Positions 9,801-20,800 of a DNA stretch of 64,000 nt are shown one piece after another (position 1 is the first letter of the stretch; each line of letters begins with the position of its first letter). The position numbers and the translations under genes were made by a program. Below the pieces are notes generated by a model. The model was not told where the DNA came from. It saw nothing but the letters and a program-made list of their open reading frames with translations, and searched no databases. Source of the stretch: Phytophthora colocasiae (taxonomy: Eukaryota > Oomycota > Peronosporomycetes > Peronosporales > Peronosporaceae); assembly GCA_018806915.1 (NCBI GenBank), contig JAGKQI010000095.1, forward strand, positions 62,001-126,000, in the 5' to 3' direction.

Positions 9801-10094
9801 GACCATTCGTGGTCTATACAGACCACGCATTATTGCGGACGGCGATTAAGTCGCCGCACATCTCGCAACGTATGGCGAGATGGTTGTCCTTCTTCGCGGA
9901 GTACAACTTCCGGGCGGAGTACAAACCCGGAAGACTCAATGTAGTGGCCGACGCGTTATCGCGTCGCCCTGACTATGCGGAGACGGTCGACGCCAACGCT
10001 GTTGGCGTCGTGAGGACAAGTGTGCCGTCGTCAACGTTGATTGACGACGTGAAGAACGCGTATGCAAGAGATGCAGACGCGAAGGGGCTGCTGG
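6829..10094 (+). pseudogene. Pol of family H copy A, truncated
   Basis: Encodes in order: an aspartic protease with DSGASNNFV and LVLGMPWLARHD (about 7040-7300), a long low-complexity linker built of repeated PGTS/PGAD modules (7490-8270), an RT with the catalytic YFDD at 9152-9163, and the start of RNase H (VVCDASDFAIGCALMQ, TDHA). Damage seen against copy B: a 2-bp loss at about 7309, a 1-bp loss at about 8914-8917, and a frame change near 8290. A TGA at 9377-9379, in a position where relatives usually have Trp, is shared with copy B. The gene ends abruptly at 10094, where the next LTR starts, so the integrase is missing. Confidence 0.9.
6850..6890 (+). promoter_or_regulatory. -1 ribosomal frameshift signal, family H (copy A)
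   Basis: The heptamer A AAA AAC (6850-6856) sits in the X XXY YYZ register of the gag frame (tca aaa aac). An 8-nt spacer follows, then a perfect 8-bp stem (ccagtagg 6865-6872, cctactgg 6883-6890) with a 10-nt loop that spans the gag stop. The pol frame is -1 relative to gag and open here. Heptamer and stem also occur in copy B. Confidence 0.8.
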
Positions 10095-10555
10095 TGTAAC
10101 GGGGTTACACGTACAAGTGGTTGTACCACTTGTAACTCTAACAGTTAGGATAACTGTTAGAGGTTGGAAATGGGCCTCAGACCTTGGTGTGCTGTACACA
10201 CCAAAGGATACATGGGCGAACCACATTATTGGGTGGTTCGTGTGCATTTGTGCATATTATTGGTAGAAAGTAACAGGTTTCTACCAATCACTGAGCAGAG
10301 TTTCTGCTAACCACACGTTGGCAGACCCTTTAGAAATAGATAACAAACAGTTTTAGGAGGTCCATAATTGGCTTATGCCAAATTCAATAACAGTTCTCAT
10401 TTTTACGGTATTTGCAGTATTAATTTAGTTATATTTGATTTAATTAAACTTATTTAAATAAGTATACTTAAATTAAGTCTATTCTAATTGCACGCTTCCT
10501 CATACACGTAAGCGCACGTGTACGCCACCTAATAGGTCTAAGCAGACCCATTACA
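10095..10555 (+). repeat. 5' LTR of family H copy B
   Basis: 461-bp LTR with roughly eight small differences from 5377-5835. It follows the truncated RNase H of copy A directly and precedes the copy B gag by 49 bp. Its left flank (gctgg) has no counterpart right of 31289, so B's insertion site has been rearranged. Confidence 0.9.
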
Positions 10556-10604
10556 CCTGGTAGTACTTTGTAGTCCGTCCCACGACCGACTGCAGTTCGT
10601 TCGT

Positions 10605-11045
10605 ATGGAGTCATACGAACGCGGGGTCGAGAACTCCCCAATGGATCAGGGATCCACTGGGACCCCTCACATGTCCGTGACGCGCACAGACTGTGCCCAC
10701 CTGTCGGACCCAGAGTGGGAAGCTCTCCAAAGACTTTCACAAGTCATTGGAGAGGCAGCGGTAGCGACGATGCTTCGTACGCTATCGCCGACAGAGCAAC
10801 ACGATGTTGCTCTGGGGTACATCGTTAAGGAGCAACGAGATGTTGCTGCCTCGGTGGCTTCCCCGAAGCCACGCGTGGAGTCGTTGAAACTCCACGTGAG
10901 TACCTACACGGGGAAGGAGGACGAGACCCTCCTTCGTTGGCTTGTCGAACTTGACACAGCCGTTGCGGCTCGACGTATCGTCGATCCGATGTCGAAGATC
11001 GCGTTCGCCATGTCATGGCTTGGCGGACGTGCGAGGAGTTGGGCC
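10605..11045 (+). CDS. Gag of family H copy B, 5' part
   Basis: First 147 codons of gag, from ATG at 10605 to the point where the family C element is inserted. Sequence is almost identical to copy A. When the inserted element and one copy of the GGCC duplication are left out, the frame continues at 23795 and runs to the stop at 24338-24340. That gives 329 codons including the stop, with no internal stop seen. Copy B gag was therefore intact when it was disrupted. Confidence 0.88.
11042..11045. repeat. Target site duplication (left) of family C element
   Basis: GGCC immediately left of the LTR. The same four bases stand right of the other LTR at 23791-23794. The empty site in copy A (6319-6330) has a single GGCC followed by tatggg, which proves the insertion point. 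Confidence 0.85.
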
Positions 11046-12282
11046 TGTGGTGTAGTGGATCCGCTGGAATGAGCAGGGATCCAACGTTCACACACGGCGC
11101 CCAGACACTGACTAACGGAGGGGGTACTCCGATAACCGTGGGGTTGCTGAGGCTCACCTTGTGTACCCGTCAGTGGGCGGGATCTGCTCTCTCAGGAACG
11201 GGAGACTGTACACAGGCGTGAGGGCTTGAACGTCCTTGGCGGGGACTTGGGAGGTTGGACTTGCGTGGGTATTCCTGCACACAGGTCCTGGTTGGGGGGA
11301 TCTTGGTCTTGGACTCGAAGATCTTGTGGATCCTTGGATCCGGGGTTGCCTTGATGGGTGTGGGGTCCTTTTCCTTTCCTTTACTGTCTTGCTTGCCGCC
11401 TCCTGTAGCGGTTGGTCTTGAGGGTGTTGAGAGGTCGAGGGATCCTACGGTTAAGCAATCAACACCGTTGGATCCGGGGTCTTCACTTAGCGTAAGGTAA
11501 GCCGGCCAAATCGGGGATCCGGTCTTAGCTGTAGCTAGGTGTGCGAAGAAACTTGCAGGTAGACTAAGGGGAGACCAATACACTATCCTCTTCCCTTGTC
11601 TGAGGTCCTGAAGAAAACCACTTGCGCACTAGAAGGTAAATTCGACTCTCTGATTTATGGCTATCCAGTTTCTCATCCTGTACCCTATCTTTCCCATAGC
11701 AAATCTCTATCTTAGATCATGCTGGCTCTCTTCCAACTGCTTCGCCACGTTGATGTCATAAACCTTGAGGATCCGGGTTTGGATCCGAGGATCTAGCTTC
11801 GGGATCCGAGGATCCGGCTTCGGGATCTCTGGATCTTGGATCTTGGGGATCCGGCTTCAGGATCCGAGGATCTTGGATCTGGATCTCTGGATCTTGGATC
11901 TTGGGGATCTGGCTTCAGGATCCGAGGATCTTGGATCTGGATCTCTGGCATCTGGATCCGAGGATCTTGGATCTGGATCTCTGGCATCTGGATCTTGGGG
12001 ATCCGACATCAGGATCCGAGGATCTTGGATCTGGATCTCTGGATCTTGGATCTGGATCCCTGGCATCTGGATCCAAGGATCTTGGATCTGAAGGATCCGC
12101 ACTCAGGACTGCCGGATCCGAACTTAAGTCAGCCAGGCCAAGTGGATCCTAACTTAGGGTCCGCCCTAGAGTAGGTACCAGTTCCAGGGATCTGCCCTTA
12201 TCGTAGCACCACTGTCGCACGTCACCCATCATCGTGGTCGTTCTGCGTCCTGTCCGGCTTGATTTGAATCCACTTCACCACA
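11046..12282 (-). repeat. 3' LTR of family C element
   Basis: 1237-bp LTR, matching 22685-23790 apart from a longer GATC-rich array (11763-12110) and about two substitutions (for example actgtcgc against actatcgc). By element polarity this is the 3' copy. Confidence 0.92.
11763..12110. repeat. GATC-rich minisatellite in 3' LTR
   Basis: Degenerate tandem units built from ggatcttggatctggatctctgg and variants, with GATC roughly every 6-12 bp. The same array is about 130 bp shorter in the other LTR (23402-23620), so units have been lost or gained since insertion. Confidence 0.9.
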
Positions 12283-12293
12283 ATCGCCCCTGG
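12283..12293 (-). other. Candidate polypurine tract of family C element
   Basis: On the minus strand CCAGGGGCGAT directly precedes the 3' LTR start TGTGGTG. It is the right place for the second-strand primer but is short and only partly purine. Confidence 0.4.
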
Positions 12294-12383
12294 GACGAGG
12301 TTGTTGCCGCACAACGGCATCACGTCGTTCCCATACAAAATTCCAATTTGGCTCGTCATTCCTCAAATTGCGACCTCTGCAAA

Positions 12384-15300
12384 ATGGATCGGCCTGCCGA
12401 CGACTGTTCCTCTGCGTACACCACCGTGTTCTTCGGCCAAGATCCCTCTGCGGCTCAGCCTCCATGTCCCCATTGTGACCACGCTCCTTCCGATCCCGCT
12501 GTAGCCGCGACTCCAACGGTCCCGGATCTGGATCCTGTGTATGCTGCCGTCACTTCCCTCCAGTCTCTCTCCGATGGATACGCTGAGATGCAGGCCAGCT
12601 ACCAACAAGTGCTCCGGGATCTCACTTCGGCGCGGCGACACAATGAAGAACTCCATGGTCTGTTGCAGCCTCGTCTGAACCTTGCTCAAGCATTCATTGA
12701 CTTCGCGCAGCATCGGTATAATGTTTCTCAAGGTGCTCTCCGGCTGGCGAAGCAAAAGGAAGCGGAAGCGGTGCAAGATCTGGATCGGCTCAAGGATCAC
12801 TTGCGTGAGCTCGACGTCCTCAAGGCCCAATACTCGGATCTAGAGGTCTCTTCAGCAGAAGCCTATGCTGACTTACAGGACTATGCAGTCGGACTTGAGC
12901 GGCAGATTGCTGGGGAAGACATCTCGGCGGAGGATCCATCCGTGGTACGGTTGGCTCAAGAGCTTGAGCATCAGCGTGAAGAATCTTCGGAACTGTTAGA
13001 GCGTTCAACGGAATTGGAGGAGAAGTTGAAAGACGCGGAGACCGCGCGAGATGCGGCCTAACTCGAGCAAAATCGTACCAGCGTCCAACTCGCGGAGTCC
13101 GCTATCCGTTGCGACCAACAAGCACGCAAGATTGAAGATCTTCGGGCCCACCGTGACCAGCTACGTGAATCGCTCAAGCAGCTCCCCAATCAAAATCTCA
13201 TCAAGACTGTCGAGTCGCTCAAACTGGATCTTCATGTTCGGAACGAGAGGGTCCATGAGCTGGAGAGTCTTCTCGCCAAATCAGAACGTCGACGTGGGGA
13301 ACTCCATCGAGTTCATACGCATACTGTCCAGAAACTCGACCGGGCCAGCGAAAACCTGGCGCGTCTGACGCAAGAGAACCTCAACGCCCGTGAAGAGATC
13401 GAGCATCAACAGAGACGGTCTGAGAAGAACGTATCCAAGCGTCAGAGCGCCGAGAAGAGTCTCCAGAGGGCCGAAGATGATCTGCTGAAAGTAAAACGTC
13501 AACGCGATCGGGCGGACCAAGCCAGAGAGAAGGCCGAACGTGAGATCGATCGGATCCGGAACAAGTCGTCAGAACAGAGGAAGATACGTGCGGATCTGGA
13601 TCGGATCCGCCTCGAGCGCGACGAGGCTGCCCGGGCGTCTACAGCAGCGATGCAAGAGCTGGACAAGGCCATGCAGAAGATCTCCACAGTAACCCTCGAA
13701 CGCGATCAGGCCAGGCAGATCTTCGCCGGGAAGGATCAAGTGATTCGTCACCAAGGGATGGAGATCCAGCGCTTGAAGAGTGAATCGGAGCAGCTGGCTG
13801 CGTCGTTGACACGGGCAGTGACCAGCGAAGAAGACCTCAAGCGTCTCCGCCACGACCATCAAGATCTCAAAACGAAGTATGACGCGCTCGAGCAGGAGCA
13901 CCTCGCCCTGGAAGAAGAGCATCGCAGTGTAATTGACGAGCGTACGTCGGCCCTTCGTAATTTGGCCTCGATCGCCTCTATGGCTATGCGCAGTTCCTCG
14001 AATGCCCCAAGCGCGCAGTCTGAGTCTTCTACTTCCCAAGAAGGTTCTTCCGCCAAGCGTCGTCGACGCGAAACTTCTGTCCCGACAGAAGAGCCGCCGC
14101 ACAAGATATCGCGTCAGGTCGATCCTGCAGATCCTTCCACTGTCGTGTCCCAGCCTGCGCCTGTTCCCGTTTCCAAAACAGCAGGTGATGCGACTGACGA
14201 TCCGGATCTCGACTTCGGGGACGCGGCGCAAGAGCGACTGGGGAAGGATCAAGACTCGGCGGATCCCAAGCGTGTTCCAACTCCGGACAAGTCTGCTGAG
14301 GCACCCCTGCCGAGTGCACCCTCAGAGATCCCGGATCCGACGGCTTCCGCGAAGTCTTCCGCTACCGCTGCCAAGCCCCCTGAGGGATCACAGGGTTCCG
14401 GTGAGGGAGGTCCAGCTGGATCTGGTGCGGGAGGCGACCCAGGATTCGGCTCGGGCAGCGAGTCGGAGGAATTTGATGAAGAACAGTTGAAGGCCGTCAT
14501 GTCGCGCTCTCGGTCGGAACTGCGTCGGCGTTCGTCGGGGGACGGGTCGGCGTCTGCTCCCATTGAGATCCGAGACGCCCCCACTACCCACTCCAGTGTT
14601 GCATCCAGCCCTTCACGTTCTGCGTCCCCCGAGGTTCACCCGACGGATTCTCTCGAAAGGAGTGTTGGGCTTCAGTTCGAGGCGTACGGCCCACTAGAAG
14701 AGTTCGTTCCGGCTGTTCGGGATCCACGCGAGATGTCTCCCGAAGACGTGGCCCCTTGGATCGCAGACCAAGTCAGCCTTCTGAGTCTGCAAACACTCTC
14801 TGCCAGTGGCCTGACCGCTTGTTATCGCCCAGGGTGGCTGTTTCCCCTTCGTGTCGGTCGTGGTGCTATGGATCCATCCAGCTACGCTCCAGATCTAATC
14901 TCCAAGGCGCAAATTACCGAGTTGTACGCGACGGAGCCATGGAAGGGTCTGGGGCCCCAGTCTCCGCCTCCTTACACTTTTCAAGCCGGCTTGTCACCCC
15001 ATCTCGCGGAGATCCTGAGCTGGTATGACGCATTCGAGGCTGCCAACTTGCAAGCGATCTGGGAATGCACGCACTCGTTCCCCATCTCTATAGAGCTTCG
15101 GAAGGCGGACCATTGGTTCACCAGCTTCTATCGCCGCCGAAAGAATCGCGGGTCCCATGCCCGGAGCAACTACCGCAAGCTTCAGAGCAAGATCTTCGAG
15201 AGGATGCGACTGACCGGGTGTTGCGACTTGGATCTGTGGTTAGATCCACACTTCGTCCACTTCCCCTTACCGGCGGAAGACGTCACTTGGTATCCTGGGG

Positions 15301-15500
15301 CTGAGGCTGTCGACACTGGAGCAGATCCTCCACGGAGCCTCTTAGCTGCCCTCGAAGATTGTGATCGTCAAGATCCTTGGCGTACTCACTACCGGTCTGG
15401 ATCTTCTCACCCCAGCCTTGGCACTAGTCGACTCTCCATGAAGTTCGTCCGATCGCTACCTGATTCCGATGCTGAAGCTGCCAGGGCCAGAACTTTGTAA
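12384..15500 (+). pseudogene. Antisense coiled-coil ORF of family C element
   Basis: A frame of about 1040 codons on the strand opposite gag-pol, between pol and the 3' LTR. From the ATG at 12384 (an in-frame ATG at 12234 lies in the LTR) it is open to 15500 except for one TAA at 13059-13061. The first half is a long charged coiled coil rich in E, R, Q and L heptads (about 12560-13960). A basic cluster KRRRR (about 14055-14070), a Pro/Ser/Asp-rich region, an acidic SESEEFDEEQ stretch and an RS-rich patch follow. A more ordered C-terminal part contains WYDAFEA, IWECTHSFPISIE and WFTSFYRRRK. I recognise no known domain. Such length without stops suggests a real gene; extra antisense ORFs are known in some plant Gypsy elements, Grande for example. 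Confidence 0.75.
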
Positions 15501-15599
15501 GCGGCATTGCGTAACTTCTTATATTTTCTTGCCCGTCTTCTGTCTCCTTCACCTGGTATCCATGTCCTCCATCTTCAGTTTTGCTAAGATGTATTTCGA

Positions 15600-16015
15600 G
15601 ATCCAGTATCCAAAACTGGGGATCCAGCCTTTGGATCCTACAAATCCGACTCAGAGCTCTGAGGATCCAGCCTCGGGATCCGGAGATCCGACTTCCAAGA
15701 TGGATCCATTTCGAAAATCCGGGGATCCGGCCTCGGGATCCGAAGATCCAGCTCTCAAAATCGAGGATCCGAGGATCCGGCCTCGGGATCCAGAGATCCA
15801 ACTTCCAAACTCGAGGATCCGGCCTCGGGATCCGGAGATCCAACTTCCAAACTCGAGGATCCGGCCTCGGGATCCGGAGATCCAACTTCCAAACTCGAGG
15901 ATCCGGCCTCGGGATCCGGAGATCCAACTTCCAGAATGGATCCGTTTCGAGGATCCAGGGATCCGGCCTCGGGATCCGAAGATCCAACTTCCGAGACATA
16001 TTCCCTTATGAGCCC
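15600..16015. repeat. 42-bp tandem repeat between convergent genes
   Basis: Units of 42 bp built on ctcgaggatccggcctcggg and gatccggagatccaacttcc, with about four near-perfect copies at 15770-15940 and degenerate units on both sides. It lies between the ends of the antisense ORF (15500) and the chromodomain ORF (16222). Units are a multiple of three, so spurious repeat proteins appear in several frames. Confidence 0.9.
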
Positions 16016-16221
16016 CGAGGATCCAGGTAGAAAATTCGTCCCAAACTCGAGCTCTAGACGGGATTCGAGCGTAGGTTCTGATCCCGCTTTCCAGCCCTCT
16101 CCAGAAATCGGTCTTCTTTTCTTCATATACAAGCATACATCGCGTCCACTCGCAGTAAACTGCCAGTCTTCTCTCTCCACACTGACGAGCGCCCTCACCA
16201 GTGAAGATCCAATCCCGTCGC

Positions 16222-16782
16222 CTACTCTTCTTCGTGCGACTGCATCGCTTGGAACCGGTTCTTTTTGCTTCGTTCTTGGAGGAATTCATGCAGTAACGCG
16301 CCGCAGTTCAAATCCGCTTCGTCCACCCAAGTGGGATTCTCATACCCTTTCCAGAAAACTTGGAATTCTCGTCGGATCCGGCCGTATCGAGTGGGTCGTC
16401 CTGTCCGGACGTCCGCGATCCGCTCGACTTCGAACTCGTCGTCCTCCAGATCACGATCCCAGCTGTCCTCCGGTAACAAAGCTTCGTCGAAGTCTAAGCG
16501 ATCCGCTTCGTCCACTGTCAACTGGGTCTTCGGTCGGTCTGGGAATGTCCTGACTGGCTTCAACTTGGAAATGTGTACCACCGGAAACAAGTGGTAGTCT
16601 GTACCAACGATCTCCAAGCGGGCTGCGTACTCATTCGTCATCTCCGCCACACGGAATGGTCCATGCCACAGGTGGGCCAGTTTCTTGGCGTATCCCTCCT
16701 TAACTCTGTCTAAGAACAGCCACACTTGGGAATCCGGCCTCGATAGAGTGTTGAGTCGCCGTCTCGTTCTGCCGGTCTGCAC
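16222..16782 (-). pseudogene. Integrase C-terminus and chromodomain, family C
   Basis: The last part of pol, one frame off from the integrase core. It starts with QVWLFLDRVKEGY and LWHGPFRVAEMTNEYAARLE, the GPY/F-type module that helps integrase bind DNA. It ends with a chromodomain, FEVERIADVRTGR then REFQVFWKGYENPTWV, of the kind that steers insertion to modified histones. The frame change from the integrase ORF falls near 16750. Terminal sequence is rich in E, K and R. Confidence 0.85.
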
Positions 16783-17872
16783 GATCCGAAATCGCCCGCT
16801 TCAGGCGGTCATTCACCTCAGCCCTGGCTAGTTGGTAGTGTCGCTGGATCCGATACCTCCAGCGTCGTGGATCTGTATCTCGACGTCCGGTATTCCCCAC
16901 AGAGAGCGTTGCTTCCAGAGTCGTCTTGGGGTCCCAACCGTGTGCGAGGTAGAATGGTGTGTCGCCCCTAGTCCGATCTTGCGCAGTATTCAAGGCGAAA
17001 GTCAATCGTTCGGCATACTCGTCCCAATCGCGCTGGTCGGGATCCTGGACATACATCTTGATCGCTCGGGTAATTGTCTGCACCATCCGCTCAGCCGTGC
17101 CATTTGACTGTGGTCGGTAAGCCATAGTGGCTCTCTGGCGCTGGCCTAGGATCCGGTTGAAAGCACGAAAGAAGTCGGACATAAACCCAGGTTCTCGGTC
17201 GTGACGGATCACCTGGCTGGCGCCGAAACGAAGAAACACACAGATCTCATAGGACTCCGCGATGGCCTGGGCCGTTCGCGAGTTATTCGCATTGACAATC
17301 ACATAACCAGTGAAGAGATCCACCCATACCAAGAGTTCAGTGTTCCCTTTCTCGGATCGTGGTAGCGAGGGTATGTGATCCATGGCGATCACTTGGAACG
17401 GGTAGGTGGCTTGAATGTTGCCTGGCGATACACCACGAATGGTGGGTCGCCCCTTGCCTGTCTCGCAGTCCACGCATTCTCCCACAAACCGCTGTACAGA
17501 TTTGAAAAGTCCTCTCCAGTAGAAGTGATCCTTGATCCTCTGGTACGTACGGCCGATCCCTTGATGTTCTCCTTCTAGACTGTTGTGATAGTGGTGCAAC
17601 AAGTCGGCCTGAAGCGTCTCAGGTATAACCAGTCGTAGCAATCCATCTCGATCGGCTTCGGCCCTTCGTGAAGGTGCGCAATAGAACAACAGCTCATCCT
17701 CGTCCAACTCGAAGTTGTCTGCCAGCAGGCGGCACGTCTTGGCTTCAGCCGCAGTCAGATCTGTCAGCTGTCCCCGCAGGAACGACTTCAGGTTGAAGAT
17801 CCATGTCTCTTCGTCCTGGGCTTGTCGGATCCGGTCGATCCTCAACCGTTGCACGGACTCCTCGTCGAGTAC
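16700..17872 (-). pseudogene. Integrase core, family C
   Basis: DDE integrase that joins the element's cDNA to the genome. The HHCC zinc finger is seen as H...H (HHYHNSLEGEHQGIGRTYQR) and C-x2-C (CVDC). The catalytic acidic residues lie in AMDHIPSLP, RHDREPGF and NGTAERMVQ. It is in the same frame as the RT/RNase H part and separated from it only by a TGA at 17873-17875, where CGA (Arg) is a likely ancestor. It runs out of frame after about 16750, where the chromodomain frame takes over. Confidence 0.88.
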
Positions 17873-20800
17873 TCAGGGTCGCCCCTCTCTAGCTTGTCTT
17901 CGAGTAGCAACTGCACAGATCCGTGGTGTCGGATCCTCGGATCCCGATGTCAGAATCTCATCCAACCGATTCAAAGTGACGAGATCCTCGCGATCCGTCC
18001 CCTGGTCGATTGTAATCCCGCTCTCTCGTTGCAATGCTGCACTGGCCAAGCTGTCGGCGCTTGCGTTCCACGCTCGCTTCACATGTAGCAGGTCGTGATC
18101 CGGCCAATCCCGAAGCCGCATTAGCGCCTTCTGTCTCAGTAACGTCAGGGCCGGCGCTTTACAGTCGATCTCGCCGCGCATCTGGCGGATCACCAGATTC
18201 GAATCTCCGCAGATAACAAGTCGCCCCTTAGCCAGATCCTCGAGTAACTCGAAGCATAATAGAAGTCCGTTATACTCTGCTTCGTTGACTGTCAGGTTCT
18301 CTGCGTATCGAGATGCGGCCTTAATCACCCTCCATTCAGGTAACTTCCAGACGATCGCGCTGAAGGATCCTCCGCCACGTTTCACCCTGGCGGATCCGTC
18401 GAAACTAACCACCCACAACTCTTCCTCCGGTCCTACGGTCGGTACTGGCATCTGGATCGCTCGGCGTGGCTCTTTCCTCGGGGCGATGTTCACTAGAGCT
18501 TGATCCACCTCGGATCTCGGGGTGATACTTGCGGCAAGGGATCCGAGGATCTCGTCCTCCCCTTTCGTACACTTCGTGATCTCCAAAGCCCAAGGCGATA
18601 ACAGCGCTGCCCATTGGCCCAATCTTCCCTGCAATCCAGTGGAGCGGAATAGCCATCCGAGGGTAGAGTGCCTGGTCAGGATCCGGATCCGTCGTCCAAC
18701 CAACATGGAATACCCGAGATCCAGGATCCTTAGCAGGGCTAGCACTTCTTTCTCCACGATCCCGTAGTTTATTTCGTTCGGCTTCAGAGATCTGCTGGCG
18801 AACATCAGCGGCATGTAGACTCCATCGTGATCCTGTGTCAGGGAAGCTGAAATGGCCCATTCGCTGGCGTAGACAATCACCACCGGTTGCTTGTCGGGAT
18901 CGAAATGCCGAAGCGTAGGAGTCATAGCGATCTTCCTCTTCAGGGCCTCGAAGGCGGCTGAAGCACGGATCCACTTCTCATCCGGATCTCTCGGGCTCGA
19001 TGGATCCTCGGGATCCTTGATCACAGAGTCGGTTGGCTGCAGGGTCTTGCGGCTGGATCTCAACTCCGCGAAGTCGACCTCCCTCAGTTCGTAGAGTACC
19101 GACGCGTAGACCGCCATGTCCTCGATGAATCGAGCGTAGTAGTTTAGGCTACCCAGGAAAGATTGCATAGCGCGCAGCGATCTCGGGAACGCAAGATCCA
19201 CCAGCGCTTCTCGGTCCTTCGGATGTGCCTCTAGCCCTTCGCTAGACACTCGGTGTCCCAGGTAATCGACCTTCTTCAGACCCCAGAAACTCTTGGCCAC
19301 GCTAATCGACAGGTTCCACTTGTCACAGGCTTCCAGCAGCAAATGTACTCGCTCACACAGGTGATCCCAGGATCCGGCGGTCACTAAGATGTCGTCGATG
19401 TACGATCTTCGTCCAAGCACGGACGGTTCACCATTCGTCTCCGGGATCCCATCTCGGAAAAGATCCAATGCGGATCCGGATCCGGTCGTGGGCGGGATCC
19501 GTAGGAACCCATAGAGGGCGTTGTCCAACAAACGCTGGTAGATCTGCGGAGCATTCTTGAGACCAAACGGCATCCGGTTCCACTCAAACAATCCGAACGG
19601 GGTGATAAATGCCGAGATGGCTCTTGCGCGATCCGTCATAAAGACGACCCAAAAACCACTAGCCATATCGAGAGAACAGTACCACAACACGGCGTCGAGA
19701 TCCTCCAGTAGATCATTGATGAGAGGCATGGGATATACCATCAGCCTTGTCAAGCTATTCACCAACCTGTAATCGATGCAGAGCCTGATGTCAACGCCAT
19801 TCTTCTTGATGATCACGACAATTGGCGAGGCCCATGGTGACGTAGAGACTTGGATGATCTTTGCTTGCAACAATCCCTTGATCAGATCCGAGAGCTTCTC
19901 GCGATACTGCGGTGCCACTTTGCGTACTCGCTGGGCGATCGGCTTGGCGTCTCCCACATCGATGTCACAGATCGCGCCTACGGCAGGAGGTGGTAAGGCA
20001 TTACCCTTCCCGATCAGTAGGTGCTTGTACTTCCAAATCTCATTCGCCAGTCGTCGGATCTCCTCAGGCGTGTTGGAGGCTGGATCCCCCACTTGGAGAT
20101 CCTCGATCTTCACTTCGGCCGTTGCCGTCACGACTTCTGGTAGCACCGCCATCTCCTTCTCAAGATCCTCCGCGTAGGATCCACCATTCTCGTGGACAAA
20201 AACTCCATCGTCGACGTGATCTTCCGCGTTACTGGGATCCGGCCGAGATTTCACGACAAGATCCGATGATCCGACTGTAGCGTGTGACCGGGCAAAGGAT
20301 CCAGGATCCGGCTGGGCACTGACCTCGAGATCCGGCTGGGACTCAGCCACGGGATCCGGTCGGGATCCAACCACGAGATCCTGACCGAAGACTTCTTCAC
20401 GATCTCCACACCCTGGATCGAGTAACAGATCTCCACTTATCCCAGTTACTGGCTGATCACTGGACGTCAGGCGATGCACAGGATCCAGCTTCCTCGTGGC
20501 TGGATCCGATACCTGAGCGGCACCTCCTTCGGTACGTCCTTCAACCTCACTCCCCGCTTCCAAACCGGTTCCAATAGCAGGATCACCCTTCGGCGCACCA
20601 CATCCAGCTCTCAGATCGTCCTCTGAGGTCCTCGTCGCTTCCACGCACGTCGTCGTCCCTTGGTCCAGATCTTCTTGTGCCGTCACGCCTTGATCCGGAT
20701 CCCCTATCGCCCTTGAGTCTTCAATCTTGCCTTGGCGCACACCATTGTCTTCGCCTCGGCGAGGCGCATCTGTAGCACCCTTGGTACACGCGTAGATCGC

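Noticed and set aside
11765..12174. Gly/Ser/Asp- and Ile-Gln-Asp-rich ORFs in the LTR
   Set aside because: Products of the GATC minisatellite, with no independent coding evidence.
15651..16289. Several repeat proteins of 150-210 codons on both strands
   Set aside because: They are the 42-bp GATC array read in different frames; the period is divisible by three, so any frame stays open.
20440..20480. LLLDPGCGD as the family C protease active site
   Set aside because: The second position should be Thr or Ser, and no flap or ILG motif follows.
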